From NCBI GenBank assembly GCA_002715465.1, contig PAYY01000024.1:1-64000 (forward strand): 64,000 bases of DNA, read 5' to 3'. Both the position numbers and the translations under genes were made by a program. Of the stretch, positions 1 through 7,754 are shown one piece after another (the stretch's first letter is position 1; each line of letters begins with the position of its first letter). A model generated the notes under the pieces. It saw only the letters and a program-made list of their open reading frames with translations. It was not told the DNA's origin and ran no database searches. The stretch comes from Fidelibacterota bacterium. Its GTDB lineage: Bacteria; Marinisomatota; Marinisomatia; Marinisomatales; S15-B10.

Positions 1-818
1 AAATTGTAAAAAGAAATTTAAATATTACTTGGGATGCTTCAAATGGAGTTATCGCTTCAGCGATAACGGATGAATTAATACATGCGTCAGCTGATTCAGG
101 ATGCATCGGTATGCATGTTGGTGTCGAGTCAGGGAGCCCGGAAATTTTACGATCAATTAGAAAGCCCTCAGGTGTAAAACATTATATTCGTGCTGGAGGA
201 ATATTAAATAAATACCCACAGATATTTACAAAAGGGTTTTTGATGGTTGGGTTCCCTTCTGAAACTTTAGGGCAAATAAAACAAACAATTGATTTAGCAG
301 TTGAAATGGATTTGGATTGGTATACAATTTCTAATTTAGCGCCTTTGCCCTCCACAGATATTTACGATGAAATGGTTCGGGATGGAATCATTGATGACGG
401 TATCACAAATACTAGTAAAGTTAATTATGGTTCGTCCCAAACAGGTAAGCAGCAAGATATTGAGGACAGTCAGAAAAGTGTTAAATCAGAATTCTCTGAT
501 CATTTCGAAGGAGACTTAGAGGTGGTTCCAGATGCTGATATGTTGGATGATATCTGGTTTAATATGGACTATAAGATCAACTATGAACCATTAATGTCAA
601 AGAAAATGGCGAATGAAAAATTAATTAAAATGAAAAAATTCTTATTGGATATTGGTAATAGAATTACTCGAGATAATCCAACCCCATTTTACTTTTTAGG
701 TGTTGTAGAAGAGAAATTATCTAATTTTGATACAGCCAAAGATTATTATGATAGAGCGAATGAAATAAAAATGAATTCAGAATATTGGAAATCTCGATTT
801 CAAGTATTGGGTCTTTAG
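1..818 (+). CDS. B12-type radical SAM protein, C-terminal part (5' end outside window)
   Basis: The reading frame is open from base 3, so the gene begins upstream. It encodes the C-terminal half of a radical SAM enzyme. The visible part starts with the TIM-barrel strands NITWDASNGV and GMHVGVESGSPEILRSIRKP, the usual glutamate-rich SAM-binding region of the B12-binding radical SAM family. The FeS CxxxCxxC motif and any cobalamin domain would lie upstream. The last 50 residues (FYFLGVVEEKLSNFDTAKDYYDRANEIK) look like a TPR repeat. Family members do C-methylations, rearrangements or anaerobic oxidations; the substrate is unknown. It resembles the second radical SAM gene at 3698 and probably belongs to the same sugar-modifying module. 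Confidence 0.8.
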   Translation, partial: IVKRNLNITWDASNGVIASAITDELIHASADSGCIGMHVGVESGSPEILRSIRKPSGVKHYIRAGGILNKYPQIFTKGFLMVGFPSETLGQIKQTIDLAVEMDLDWYTISNLAPLPSTDIYDEMVRDGIIDDGITNTSKVNYGSSQTGKQQDIEDSQKSVKSEFSDHFEGDLEVVPDADMLDDIWFNMDYKINYEPLMSKKMANEKLIKMKKFLLDIGNRITRDNPTPFYFLGVVEEKLSNFDTAKDYYDRANEIKMNSEYWKSRFQVLGL

Positions 819-900
819 AATAAAACTGCATATTCTATCTATTCAATTAGATATTTAACCTACTTAATCAACATATCTTAATTCCCCACCCATTAATTTT

Positions 901-1605
901 ATGAATTCTCAATTTAAGAGATCAAAAAGAAGAGACTATAAGAAAACGATAGTAAAGAAACCATGGGGCTTTGAGTATTTAGTTTACCAAAATCAAAATA
1001 TTGCACTCTGGTATTTATTTATAAAACATGATAATGAGACATCAATGCATTGCCATCCTAATAAAACTACTGGGTTGATAGTTTTGGATGGAGAAGTTGA
1101 AGTTTCATTTTTAGGTAATACATTTAAATCAGGGCCACTTTCTAAAACAATGATTAGAAAAGGTCTTTTCCATTCTACACGATCTATTTCAAAAGAAGGT
1201 TCCCATGTTTTTGAAATTGAAACGCCTGTTGATAAACATGATTTGATTCGATTAGAAGATAAATATGGACGAGAGGGATCGCCATATGAGGATGAAACTT
1301 TTGAGGCACCAAAGAGAGATGATTGTTTATGGATTAAAGAACCCTATAATGGAGGTTCGTCTGAATATTATTTTTGCAATTGCAAAATTCATCTTTTAAC
1401 GATTTCTGATTTGAACAAACTATCAATAAATACTCCTGATGAAAATATTATGTTTATTAATGGTGGTATAATTACTAATGACGGGAAGTTTGTTGCTCAA
1501 GCTGGTGATGTAATTACAGGTAGAGTTCTAATGAAATTAGCTCTTCTTTTCCCTAGAGTAGTCCCAAATACCACTTTTATGAAAATAACGCGTGATGAAA
1601 AATAA
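901..1605 (+). CDS. cupin-domain protein (sugar isomerase/epimerase-like)
   Basis: The 234-residue protein opens with KKPWGFEYLVY, a phrase typical of mannose-6-phosphate isomerase-type cupins, and has a clear cupin motif 1 (MHCHPNKTTGLIVLDGEVEV, about residues 57-76). The His residues there would bind a metal. The C-terminal part (FINGG...FVAQAGDVITG) looks like a second, weaker cupin half. Its role is probably isomerisation or epimerisation of a sugar intermediate, but a sensor or scaffold role cannot be excluded. No good Shine-Dalgarno precedes the ATG at 901; 82 bases separate it from the upstream radical SAM gene. It overlaps the next gene by 11 bases. Confidence 0.7.
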   Translation: MNSQFKRSKRRDYKKTIVKKPWGFEYLVYQNQNIALWYLFIKHDNETSMHCHPNKTTGLIVLDGEVEVSFLGNTFKSGPLSKTMIRKGLFHSTRSISKEGSHVFEIETPVDKHDLIRLEDKYGREGSPYEDETFEAPKRDDCLWIKEPYNGGSSEYYFCNCKIHLLTISDLNKLSINTPDENIMFINGGIITNDGKFVAQAGDVITGRVLMKLALLFPRVVPNTTFMKITRDEK

Positions 1606-1984
1606 TCCATTCCCTCCAGGGTTTGAAAAAGACAAAGAAAATTTAGCAATTGATTTTGATGGAGTTATACATGATTGGAGCAAAGGTTGGCATGATGGAA
1701 CATGTTATGGGGATCCAATAAAAGGGGCTATAGAAGCTGTCAAATTTTTGTCTAGGGATTTTAATATTATTATTTTTTCTGCTAAATGCAAACCTGATAG
1801 GCCTTTAGTTAATAATAAAACAGGTAAAGAGCTTGTAACTGAATGGTTAGAAAAATATGGTTTATTGGAATATATTACTGAAATTACTCATGAAAAACCT
1901 AGGGCTATACTTTACATTGATGATAATGCGTATCGATTTGATAGTTGGGTAAATTCTCTAAACTTTATAAGAAAAACATTGTGA
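1595..1984 (+). CDS. small HAD-superfamily hydrolase
   Basis: The product is a compact HAD phosphatase-like protein of about 129 residues. Motif I is LAIDFDGVIHDW (DxD nucleophile and acid), motif II is the Ser in IIIFSAKCKP, and motif III/IV is near ILYIDDNAYRF. There is no cap domain, as in polynucleotide-phosphatase-like or KdsC-like HADs. The ATG at 1595 is preferred over the in-frame GTG at 1592. The start overlaps the upstream cupin gene by 11 bases, and the stop overlaps the next gene as GTGA. It probably dephosphorylates a phosphosugar intermediate; the substrate is unknown. Confidence 0.7.
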   Translation: MKNNPFPPGFEKDKENLAIDFDGVIHDWSKGWHDGTCYGDPIKGAIEAVKFLSRDFNIIIFSAKCKPDRPLVNNKTGKELVTEWLEKYGLLEYITEITHEKPRAILYIDDNAYRFDSWVNSLNFIRKTL

Positions 1985-2811
1985 AAAATTATAGGCTAGA
2001 GGTTTTTCGCAAAGCGGCACTTTGTAGGAATTTTGAAGAAGCGACATTCAAACATGTTAAAAATAATCTTATTCAATTCCCAGTATATCTTTCTGCAGGA
2101 CAAGAGTATATACCTTCTTCAATTTCCACAATTACAGAAAATGAATATAATCCAAACATTTTTATTCAACATAGAGGACATTCAACCTATTTAGCCTTTG
2201 GCGGTAATATAATCGAGCTAATTGATGAATTGCTTGGAAGAAAAACTGGGTGCGCAAATGGTATGGGTGGATCAGCTTCAATACAATCTAAAGAAAAAAA
2301 TATTTTTGGACATGATGGTTTAATGGGAAGTCAAGTACCTATAGCCGTAGGGCATTGTTTTATAACTAGAAAACCTACAATTGTTTTTTGTGGCGACTCA
2401 GCTGGTGAAGAGGATTATGTGTTTAGTGCAATAGGTTGGGCCGCAACAAAAAAATTGCCAATACTTTTTGTAATTGAAGATAACAATTTATCAATTCTAA
2501 CAGAGAAGAAAGTCAGAAGAAATTGGGAATTAGATGAGGTTGCTAAGGGATTTGGTGTCGAGTCATTTAATATATCAGATGATCCAATAGATATAAAGAA
2601 AAGCATGGAAAATACTTTTGAATATCCAATTCTTTTGAATATTAATACAGTGAGAAAGTTTTGGCATGCGGGAGCAGGTATAGATAATGAAGATGTTTTT
2701 GATAGATACTTAGATGAAATGGAAAGTTTAGGTGATGAAGCATTAAAAGTTCATAATCAAACGAAGAAACTAATTTCAGAGTTATGGGACAAACAGTTAG
2801 AGAAACAATAA
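1981..2811 (+). CDS. TPP-dependent dehydrogenase-like E1 alpha subunit (pair 1)
   Basis: This resembles the alpha subunit of pyruvate/acetoin dehydrogenase E1, which holds the TPP pyrophosphate-binding domain. FIQHRGHSTYLAFGG and GCANGMGGSASI are the conserved substrate-side segments, and GDSAGEEDYVFSAIGW...IEDNN is the TPP/Mg motif (GDx about 27 residues before N). I place the start at GTG 1981, overlapping the previous stop as GTGA. An upstream in-frame TTG at 1945 would add 12 unrelated residues. At 276 residues it is shorter than housekeeping E1 alpha (about 330-360). No E2 or E3 gene is nearby, so it likely works as a free-standing carboligase or decarboxylase with the next gene, on a sugar substrate. 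Confidence 0.8.
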   Translation: MKNYRLEVFRKAALCRNFEEATFKHVKNNLIQFPVYLSAGQEYIPSSISTITENEYNPNIFIQHRGHSTYLAFGGNIIELIDELLGRKTGCANGMGGSASIQSKEKNIFGHDGLMGSQVPIAVGHCFITRKPTIVFCGDSAGEEDYVFSAIGWAATKKLPILFVIEDNNLSILTEKKVRRNWELDEVAKGFGVESFNISDDPIDIKKSMENTFEYPILLNINTVRKFWHAGAGIDNEDVFDRYLDEMESLGDEALKVHNQTKKLISELWDKQLEKQ

Positions 2812-3701
2812 AGAATATCACTTCAATACACCTTAAGAAAGAAAACAGTGTATGTCTTGGTCAATGCTTGACAGCTGTGGGTTGGGTTGGAGGAACTTTG
2901 CCAGAGCTATATGAAAAAGATGGAATGATTGAAATCCCAACATCAGATGTGGCTAATGGTGGTTTTGTTGTTGGCGCAGGTTTAACGGGTGTTCGGCCAA
3001 TATATGTTGTGCGATACCAAGGCTTCCAATGGTATAATGCTCCAATGATAATAAATTATGCTTCCAAGTCTAAAGAAATTTGGGGTGTGCCCTGCCCTAT
3101 TCTCGTAAGAAGTATAGCTATGGAGGGTGGAATTGGACCTGTTGCTGGTTCATCTCATCATTCAATTTTTGATCGAATGCCAGGAACAAAAATTTTGGCC
3201 CCAATGACTCCAAAAGAATATCAGTTTTCTTATGATAATTTTATGTTAAATGATGATGTGTATTATATATCTGAACATAGAATGTCTTATGATAATATGG
3301 ATGAAACTAAAGACGTTATATATGATGACTCAGATATTGTTTTGTTTCCTATTTCAATTACGCGTTTTGAAGCAGAAAAAGCTAGAAAAATATTAACTAA
3401 TAGAGGCTATAAAATTAGTATTATTCATCAATTATGGATTAAACCTTTTAATGAAAAGAAAGAATGGATAGAGTGTTTAAATAATTCAAAATTTGGCGGT
3501 TTAGTTTTGGATGATGATTATGTTGAGGGTGTAGCAAGTAGTATAGCCCATAGGTTAATGATTAAATCGACTAGTAAAGTCCATGCTTTAGGTTTGGAAC
3601 ATAAAACTGCCGGATTTCATCCTTCAGTAGATAATCTTCCACCAAATTCTGAAATTATAGTTCGGAATATTGAAAAAATAATGGATAAAAAAATATCATG
3701 A
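2784..3701 (+). CDS. TPP-dependent E1 beta / transketolase-like subunit (pair 1)
   Basis: The 305-residue partner of the preceding alpha subunit has a pyrimidine-binding domain (about 20-180) followed by a transketolase C-terminal-type domain (DIVLFPISITRFEAEKARKIL onward). Recognisable signatures are GFVVGAGLTGVRPIYVVRYQGF and GGIGPVAGSSHHS. At the position where E1 beta proteins carry the catalytic glutamate that activates the TPP aminopyrimidine, this protein has Asp55 (IEIPTSDVANGG). The equivalent residue in the second pair is Glu54. The gene overlaps the alpha gene by 28 bases, so the two are translationally coupled. Substrates are unknown. Confidence 0.78.
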   Translation: MGQTVRETIKNITSIHLKKENSVCLGQCLTAVGWVGGTLPELYEKDGMIEIPTSDVANGGFVVGAGLTGVRPIYVVRYQGFQWYNAPMIINYASKSKEIWGVPCPILVRSIAMEGGIGPVAGSSHHSIFDRMPGTKILAPMTPKEYQFSYDNFMLNDDVYYISEHRMSYDNMDETKDVIYDDSDIVLFPISITRFEAEKARKILTNRGYKISIIHQLWIKPFNEKKEWIECLNNSKFGGLVLDDDYVEGVASSIAHRLMIKSTSKVHALGLEHKTAGFHPSVDNLPPNSEIIVRNIEKIMDKKIS

Positions 3702-5212
3702 AGAAACTAGATATAATGATTATTGCTCCTTCAGCCAGGAACCTTTATCAGAAATTAGCAAACGATTTTTCTGCTAAAGAACCAAATATTTGGGCTGGAC
3801 TCTTAGCCAATGCAACAAGAAAAGCTGGATTTACTGTAGTTATTTATGATATGGAAATAGAAAGGCCCAACAGAGAAGATTTTACAGAAATAATTAAAGA
3901 GTATAATCCCAGGCTGATTTTATTCGTAGTAACTGGACAAAACCCTAATGCCTCTACTGCTGCGATGGCTGGAGCTGTTGAAAGTGCGGAATGGGTTAAG
4001 GAAAAAGAGCCTAATAATTTAATTGGATTTGTTGGGCCACATATTAACGCCTTACCAAAAGAAACTCTTATAGCGCATGAGTTTATTGATATTGGATTTA
4101 CTAATGAGGGGGTTTATGCATTAATAGATACTTTAAGTAGTGATTTGACGGAAGGAGATTTAAAAAAAATTAATGGTATTTGTTTTAGAGATAATGATGG
4201 AAATATACATATAAATAAACCTTCTGGAATTGTTCCTCAAGAAAAGTTAGAGGATGATATGCCTGGCGTTGCGTATGATTTGATGCCTTCCCTTAAAGAA
4301 TATAGAACTAGTAGCTGGCATTCAAATTATCACGATTTAGATAGGAGCCCTTTCGCAAGTATTTATACTTCATTAGGGTGTATTTATCAGTGTGAGTTTT
4401 GCATGATTAATATAATTAATCGTACGGATAATGATTCAAATTTGGCCTCTGCAAATTTTAATAAATTCCGATTTTGGGATCCAGAATTCACAATTAAACA
4501 GTTGGATTATTTGGCTAAACAAGGTGTAAAGCAGATTAAAATTGCAGATGAAATGTGGGTGTTAAATCCTAAGCATTTTTTGACCTTGTGCGATTTAATT
4601 ATTGAAAGAGATTATAATTTTAATATTTGGGCGTATACAAGAATTGATACTATTAAAGAAAAATATCTTGAAAAACTAAAAGCAGCTGGTGTTAATTGGC
4701 TCGCACCTGGAATTGAAGCAGGTAATCAATTAATTAGAAGAGAGGTAACTAAAGGGAAATTTGAAGACATTAACATTCGCCAAGTAGTAGGTATGATTAA
4801 AGAAGCGGGTATAAATGTTGGAGCAAATTACATTTTTGGATTGGGTAATGACAATTATGATAGCATTCAAGAAACATTGAATCTTGCTATTGAGCTGAAC
4901 ACAGAAAATGCAAATATGTATTGCGCTACAGCTCTTCCAGGTAGCCCTCTTTATAATAAAGCAAAAAATTTAGGTTGGGATCTTCCTAGTAAGTACGAAG
5001 AATATGGTTTCCTTTCGTATGAACATTTACCATCACAGACAAAATTTCTTTCAGCGGAAGAAATATTGAGGTTTAGAGACTATGCTTTTCATACCTATTT
5101 TGAGAACCCTAGGTTTCTAAAAATGATTAATGAAAAGTTTGGTGCTCCAGCAATTGAAAACATTACTCAAATGACAAAAATAAGATTAAAGAGAAAGATA
5201 TTAGGGGACTAA
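3698..5212 (+). CDS. B12-binding radical SAM protein
   Basis: This complete 504-residue protein has an N-terminal cobalamin-binding-like Rossmann domain (about 1-150; IMIIAPSARN...IWAGLLANATRKAGF). A radical SAM barrel follows with the FeS motif Cys228-x3-Cys232-x2-Cys235 (SLGCIYQCEFC) and the SAM-contacting APGIEAGNQLIRREVTKGKF. The C-terminal helical part is of the kind found in B12-radical SAM methyltransferases. It overlaps the upstream TPP gene as ATGA. Likely roles are C-methylation or rearrangement of a sugar or sugar-attached group; the exact reaction cannot be read from sequence. It is a paralogue, or at least a family member, of the truncated gene at the window start. Confidence 0.85.
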   Translation: MKKLDIMIIAPSARNLYQKLANDFSAKEPNIWAGLLANATRKAGFTVVIYDMEIERPNREDFTEIIKEYNPRLILFVVTGQNPNASTAAMAGAVESAEWVKEKEPNNLIGFVGPHINALPKETLIAHEFIDIGFTNEGVYALIDTLSSDLTEGDLKKINGICFRDNDGNIHINKPSGIVPQEKLEDDMPGVAYDLMPSLKEYRTSSWHSNYHDLDRSPFASIYTSLGCIYQCEFCMINIINRTDNDSNLASANFNKFRFWDPEFTIKQLDYLAKQGVKQIKIADEMWVLNPKHFLTLCDLIIERDYNFNIWAYTRIDTIKEKYLEKLKAAGVNWLAPGIEAGNQLIRREVTKGKFEDINIRQVVGMIKEAGINVGANYIFGLGNDNYDSIQETLNLAIELNTENANMYCATALPGSPLYNKAKNLGWDLPSKYEEYGFLSYEHLPSQTKFLSAEEILRFRDYAFHTYFENPRFLKMINEKFGAPAIENITQMTKIRLKRKILGD

Positions 5213-5242
5213 TTTTTTTGACGAGAAGGAAGAAATATTATT

Positions 5243-5905
5243 TTGACTAGGGATCTTAAGAAAAAAATTAAATTTCTAAAAGATTTCGAAGAAGAAATCT
5301 CTAGGATTTATGAAGAGAAAAAAATTTATGGACCTATTCATTTAAGAAATAATAATGAATCAGAATTAATTAAGATTTTTCAGGGTGTTAATAGTGAAGA
5401 CTATGTTTTTTCTACTTGGGCAAGTCACTTACACGCTCTGCTTAAAGGAATCCCAGCTGATGAAGTTAAGAAAATGATTATTGAGGGAAATTCGATAACA
5501 TTGACTTTTCCACAATATAATTTTTTCACTTCAGCAATTGTTGGAGGAATCTGTCCAATTGCAACAGGTGTAGCATGGGCATCAAAGCAAAAAGAAAAAC
5601 TTAAAGGTCTTAAAGGTCCACGAGTTTGGATATTTATAGGCGATATGACAGCATTCACAGGTATAGCAAATGAATCAATAACATATAGTATTAATTTTGA
5701 TCTTCCAATAACATGGATTATTGAAGATAATAAAAAGTCAGTTGGTACCCCTACAAAAAATGCTTGGAACCAAGATGCTGAATCTTTATTTGAGAGTTTA
5801 TTAGAGAAAAAATCAATCGCTAAGGCAACAAATTTTGATATTAAATATTATCAATTTAAAAGTGACTGGCCTCATAGTGGAGTTGGAAAGTTTATAGAGT
5901 TTTAG
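5243..5905 (+). CDS. short TPP-dependent E1 alpha-like subunit (pair 2)
   Basis: The 220-residue protein has the E1 alpha core: SEDYVFSTWASHLHALLKG, GGICPIATGVAWASK, and the TPP/Mg motif GDMTAFTGIANESITYSINF...IIEDNKKS. It is much shorter than E1 alpha and only distantly similar to the first alpha subunit at 1981. The TTG start at 5243 follows a purine-rich Shine-Dalgarno (agaaggaagaa, 5224-5234). The next gene begins 2 bases after its stop and supplies the matching pyrimidine-binding half. Because the conserved TPP residues are present, I read it as a compact functional enzyme rather than a pseudogene. Confidence 0.72.
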   Translation: MTRDLKKKIKFLKDFEEEISRIYEEKKIYGPIHLRNNNESELIKIFQGVNSEDYVFSTWASHLHALLKGIPADEVKKMIIEGNSITLTFPQYNFFTSAIVGGICPIATGVAWASKQKEKLKGLKGPRVWIFIGDMTAFTGIANESITYSINFDLPITWIIEDNKKSVGTPTKNAWNQDAESLFESLLEKKSIAKATNFDIKYYQFKSDWPHSGVGKFIEF

Positions 5906-5907
5906 GT

Positions 5908-6459
5908 ATGACAAAATATCTAAGTGAAATAAAGAGAAGTATGAATATGCTTGCCAAAAATGAAAAAACAATTTTTGTTGGTCAAGCTATAGAATATCCA
6001 GGCACTGCTGTCACTCATCAAGTAAAAGAATTAGAAGTAATCAAAAAGCTTGAAATGCCGGTTGCGGAAGATTTTCAAGCTGGTTTCTGTTTGGGATTAG
6101 CTTTAGAAGGTCATATCCCCATATGTATTTACCCCCGATTTAATTTCGCATTTTTAGCATGTAATCAAATAGTGAATCACGTAGACAAATTCCCATATTT
6201 GATGAAAGAATCTCTACCAAAAATTATTTTTAAAGTTTGTGTTGGTTCGGACAAGCCCCTCGATCCTGGATATCAGCATAAGGGTAATTATACGCAAGCT
6301 TTCCGATTGCTATGTGATACAATTGAAGTAGTTGAATTGACTAACTCTACAATGGTTTATCCAGCATATGAACATGCATTAAATAGAGAAGATGGTAGAT
6401 CGACAATAATTGTTGAGCATAGTAAAATGTATGCTTTTGAACCTGAATGGGAATGGTGA
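5908..6459 (+). CDS. short transketolase-like pyrimidine-domain subunit (pair 2)
   Basis: This 183-residue protein is equivalent to the pyrimidine-binding domain of E1 beta only. MPVAEDFQAGFCLGLALEG includes the expected catalytic Glu54, and ACNQIVNHVDKFPYLM matches the helix that packs on the partner subunit. The transketolase C-terminal domain normally following this region is missing, and the protein ends at FEPEWEW. With the 220-residue partner it forms a minimal TPP enzyme. The ATG is 2 bases after the previous stop. It may be a decarboxylase or carboligase acting on a keto-sugar; no E2 or E3 component is nearby. Confidence 0.7.
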   Translation: MTKYLSEIKRSMNMLAKNEKTIFVGQAIEYPGTAVTHQVKELEVIKKLEMPVAEDFQAGFCLGLALEGHIPICIYPRFNFAFLACNQIVNHVDKFPYLMKESLPKIIFKVCVGSDKPLDPGYQHKGNYTQAFRLLCDTIEVVELTNSTMVYPAYEHALNREDGRSTIIVEHSKMYAFEPEWEW

Positions 6460-6472
6460 TCCAGGGTAAAGA

Positions 6473-7657
6473 ATGAATAGTTTAATTAATCATCCTTTAA
6501 TGGAAAACAACATCACAAAATCTGATTTAAGCATTGTTATTGATTATCTAAAGAATGATAAAATAATTTTAACACAGTCATCTCAAGTCAAAGCCTTTGA
6601 AAAAGAATGGTCTAATTGGTTAGGGGTCAATTATAGTGTTTTTGTTAACTCAGGTTCTTCAGCAAATCAATTGACAATGGCTGTTATGAAAGAGCTCTTT
6701 GGAAAAGGTGAAATAATTGTGCCACCTTTAACTTGGGTCTCAGATATAGCCTCTGTACTGCAAAATGGATTTAAGCCAGTTTTCGTTGATATTAACCGTC
6801 GAAACCTTTGTATGGATGAAGAAAAAGTTATAAGAAACCTTAATGCAAATACGAAAGCTGTTTTCTTAACTCATGTTCAGGGTTTTAATGGTTTAACAGC
6901 AAATCTTCTGAAGGAACTTAAAGATAGAAATATTCCATTAATTGAAGATGTGTGCGAATCCCATGGTTCTAGTTTTTTAGGTAAAAAACTAGGTAGTTAT
7001 GGCTTGATGTCTAATTTTTCGTTTTATTATGCTCATCATATGAGCACAATAGAAGGGGGAATGATATGTACCAATGATGAAAAGATTTATCAAATACTAC
7101 GCATGCTCAGATCTCATGGAATGGTACGTGAAGCTGATAGTCAAAAAGTAAAAAATAAATATTATAATGAATTTCCTGACCTAAACCCAGACTTCATTTT
7201 TGCTTTTCCAGCATATAATGTTCGAAATACAGAAATTGGCGCTATAATTGGCAGGAATCAATTAAAAAGGCTTGATTCAAATAATAAAAAAAGAAATAAA
7301 AATTTTGAGCTTTTTCTTAAGTTATTAGATGACAATATTTTCCGAAAAAATTTTGTATTAGAAGGTAGTTCCAACTATGCCTTTCCTCTTGTTTTAAAAA
7401 AGCCAGACTTCAAACTTCGTGATGCATTAGAAAAACATATGGTTGCCAATGGGATTGAATTTCGTAGGGGGAATGCTGGTGGAGGGAACCAGATGCGACA
7501 GCCGTACCTAAAAGGATTAATTAAGGATAAAGAATGGGAGAAATATCCTGAAGTCGAGCATATTCACCACTTTGGCTGGTATATTGGAAACTATCCTGAT
7601 CTTAATGAAGAAAAAATTATTCAAATTTCCTCAATATTAAATAATGTCAAAAAATAA
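6473..7657 (+). CDS. DegT/DnrJ/EryC1-family PLP enzyme with His in place of the Schiff-base Lys (sugar 3-dehydratase type)
   Basis: The 394-residue aspartate-aminotransferase-fold enzyme contains VNSGSSANQLTM, PPLTWVSDI and EDVCESHGS. In FSFYYAHHMSTIEGG the residue that aligns with the usual PLP lysine is His189 (His188 is adjacent). This substitution is the hallmark of ColD (GDP-4-keto-6-deoxymannose 3-dehydratase) and AscC/E1 (CDP-linked 3-dehydrase), which remove the C3 hydroxyl. The C-terminal RRGNAGGGNQMRQPYLKG fits my memory of ColD-type proteins. It probably makes a 3,6-dideoxy-4-keto sugar. The TPP enzymes just upstream could then add a carbon branch to that product, by analogy with yersiniose synthesis; this link is inference. 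Confidence 0.8.
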   Translation: MNSLINHPLMENNITKSDLSIVIDYLKNDKIILTQSSQVKAFEKEWSNWLGVNYSVFVNSGSSANQLTMAVMKELFGKGEIIVPPLTWVSDIASVLQNGFKPVFVDINRRNLCMDEEKVIRNLNANTKAVFLTHVQGFNGLTANLLKELKDRNIPLIEDVCESHGSSFLGKKLGSYGLMSNFSFYYAHHMSTIEGGMICTNDEKIYQILRMLRSHGMVREADSQKVKNKYYNEFPDLNPDFIFAFPAYNVRNTEIGAIIGRNQLKRLDSNNKKRNKNFELFLKLLDDNIFRKNFVLEGSSNYAFPLVLKKPDFKLRDALEKHMVANGIEFRRGNAGGGNQMRQPYLKGLIKDKEWEKYPEVEHIHHFGWYIGNYPDLNEEKIIQISSILNNVKK

Positions 7658-7754
7658 AATAGCTAATAATAGAGAGGGGAAAGTTTTTGCAAAATGAACT
7701 GATTGTAACTGTCTTCATTTCCTCAACAAATAAACTTTCAGGAACTAATTAATT

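Noticed and set aside
2415..2606. Minus-strand open frame inside the first TPP alpha gene, and similar ones elsewhere (for example 5425-5658, 8282-8608, 14403-14672)
   Set aside because: They lie fully within strongly supported + strand genes, have no ribosome site or recognisable motif, and arise easily in AT-rich coding DNA.
5243..6459. The short TPP pair as a frameshifted pseudogene of one longer enzyme
   Set aside because: Both frames are intact, carry their own starts, and hold the TPP motif and catalytic Glu in the expected separate subunits.
7658..7754. A small gene in the 97-base gap before legB
   Set aside because: No frame with a start and ribosome site exists; the region probably contains only the legB leader.
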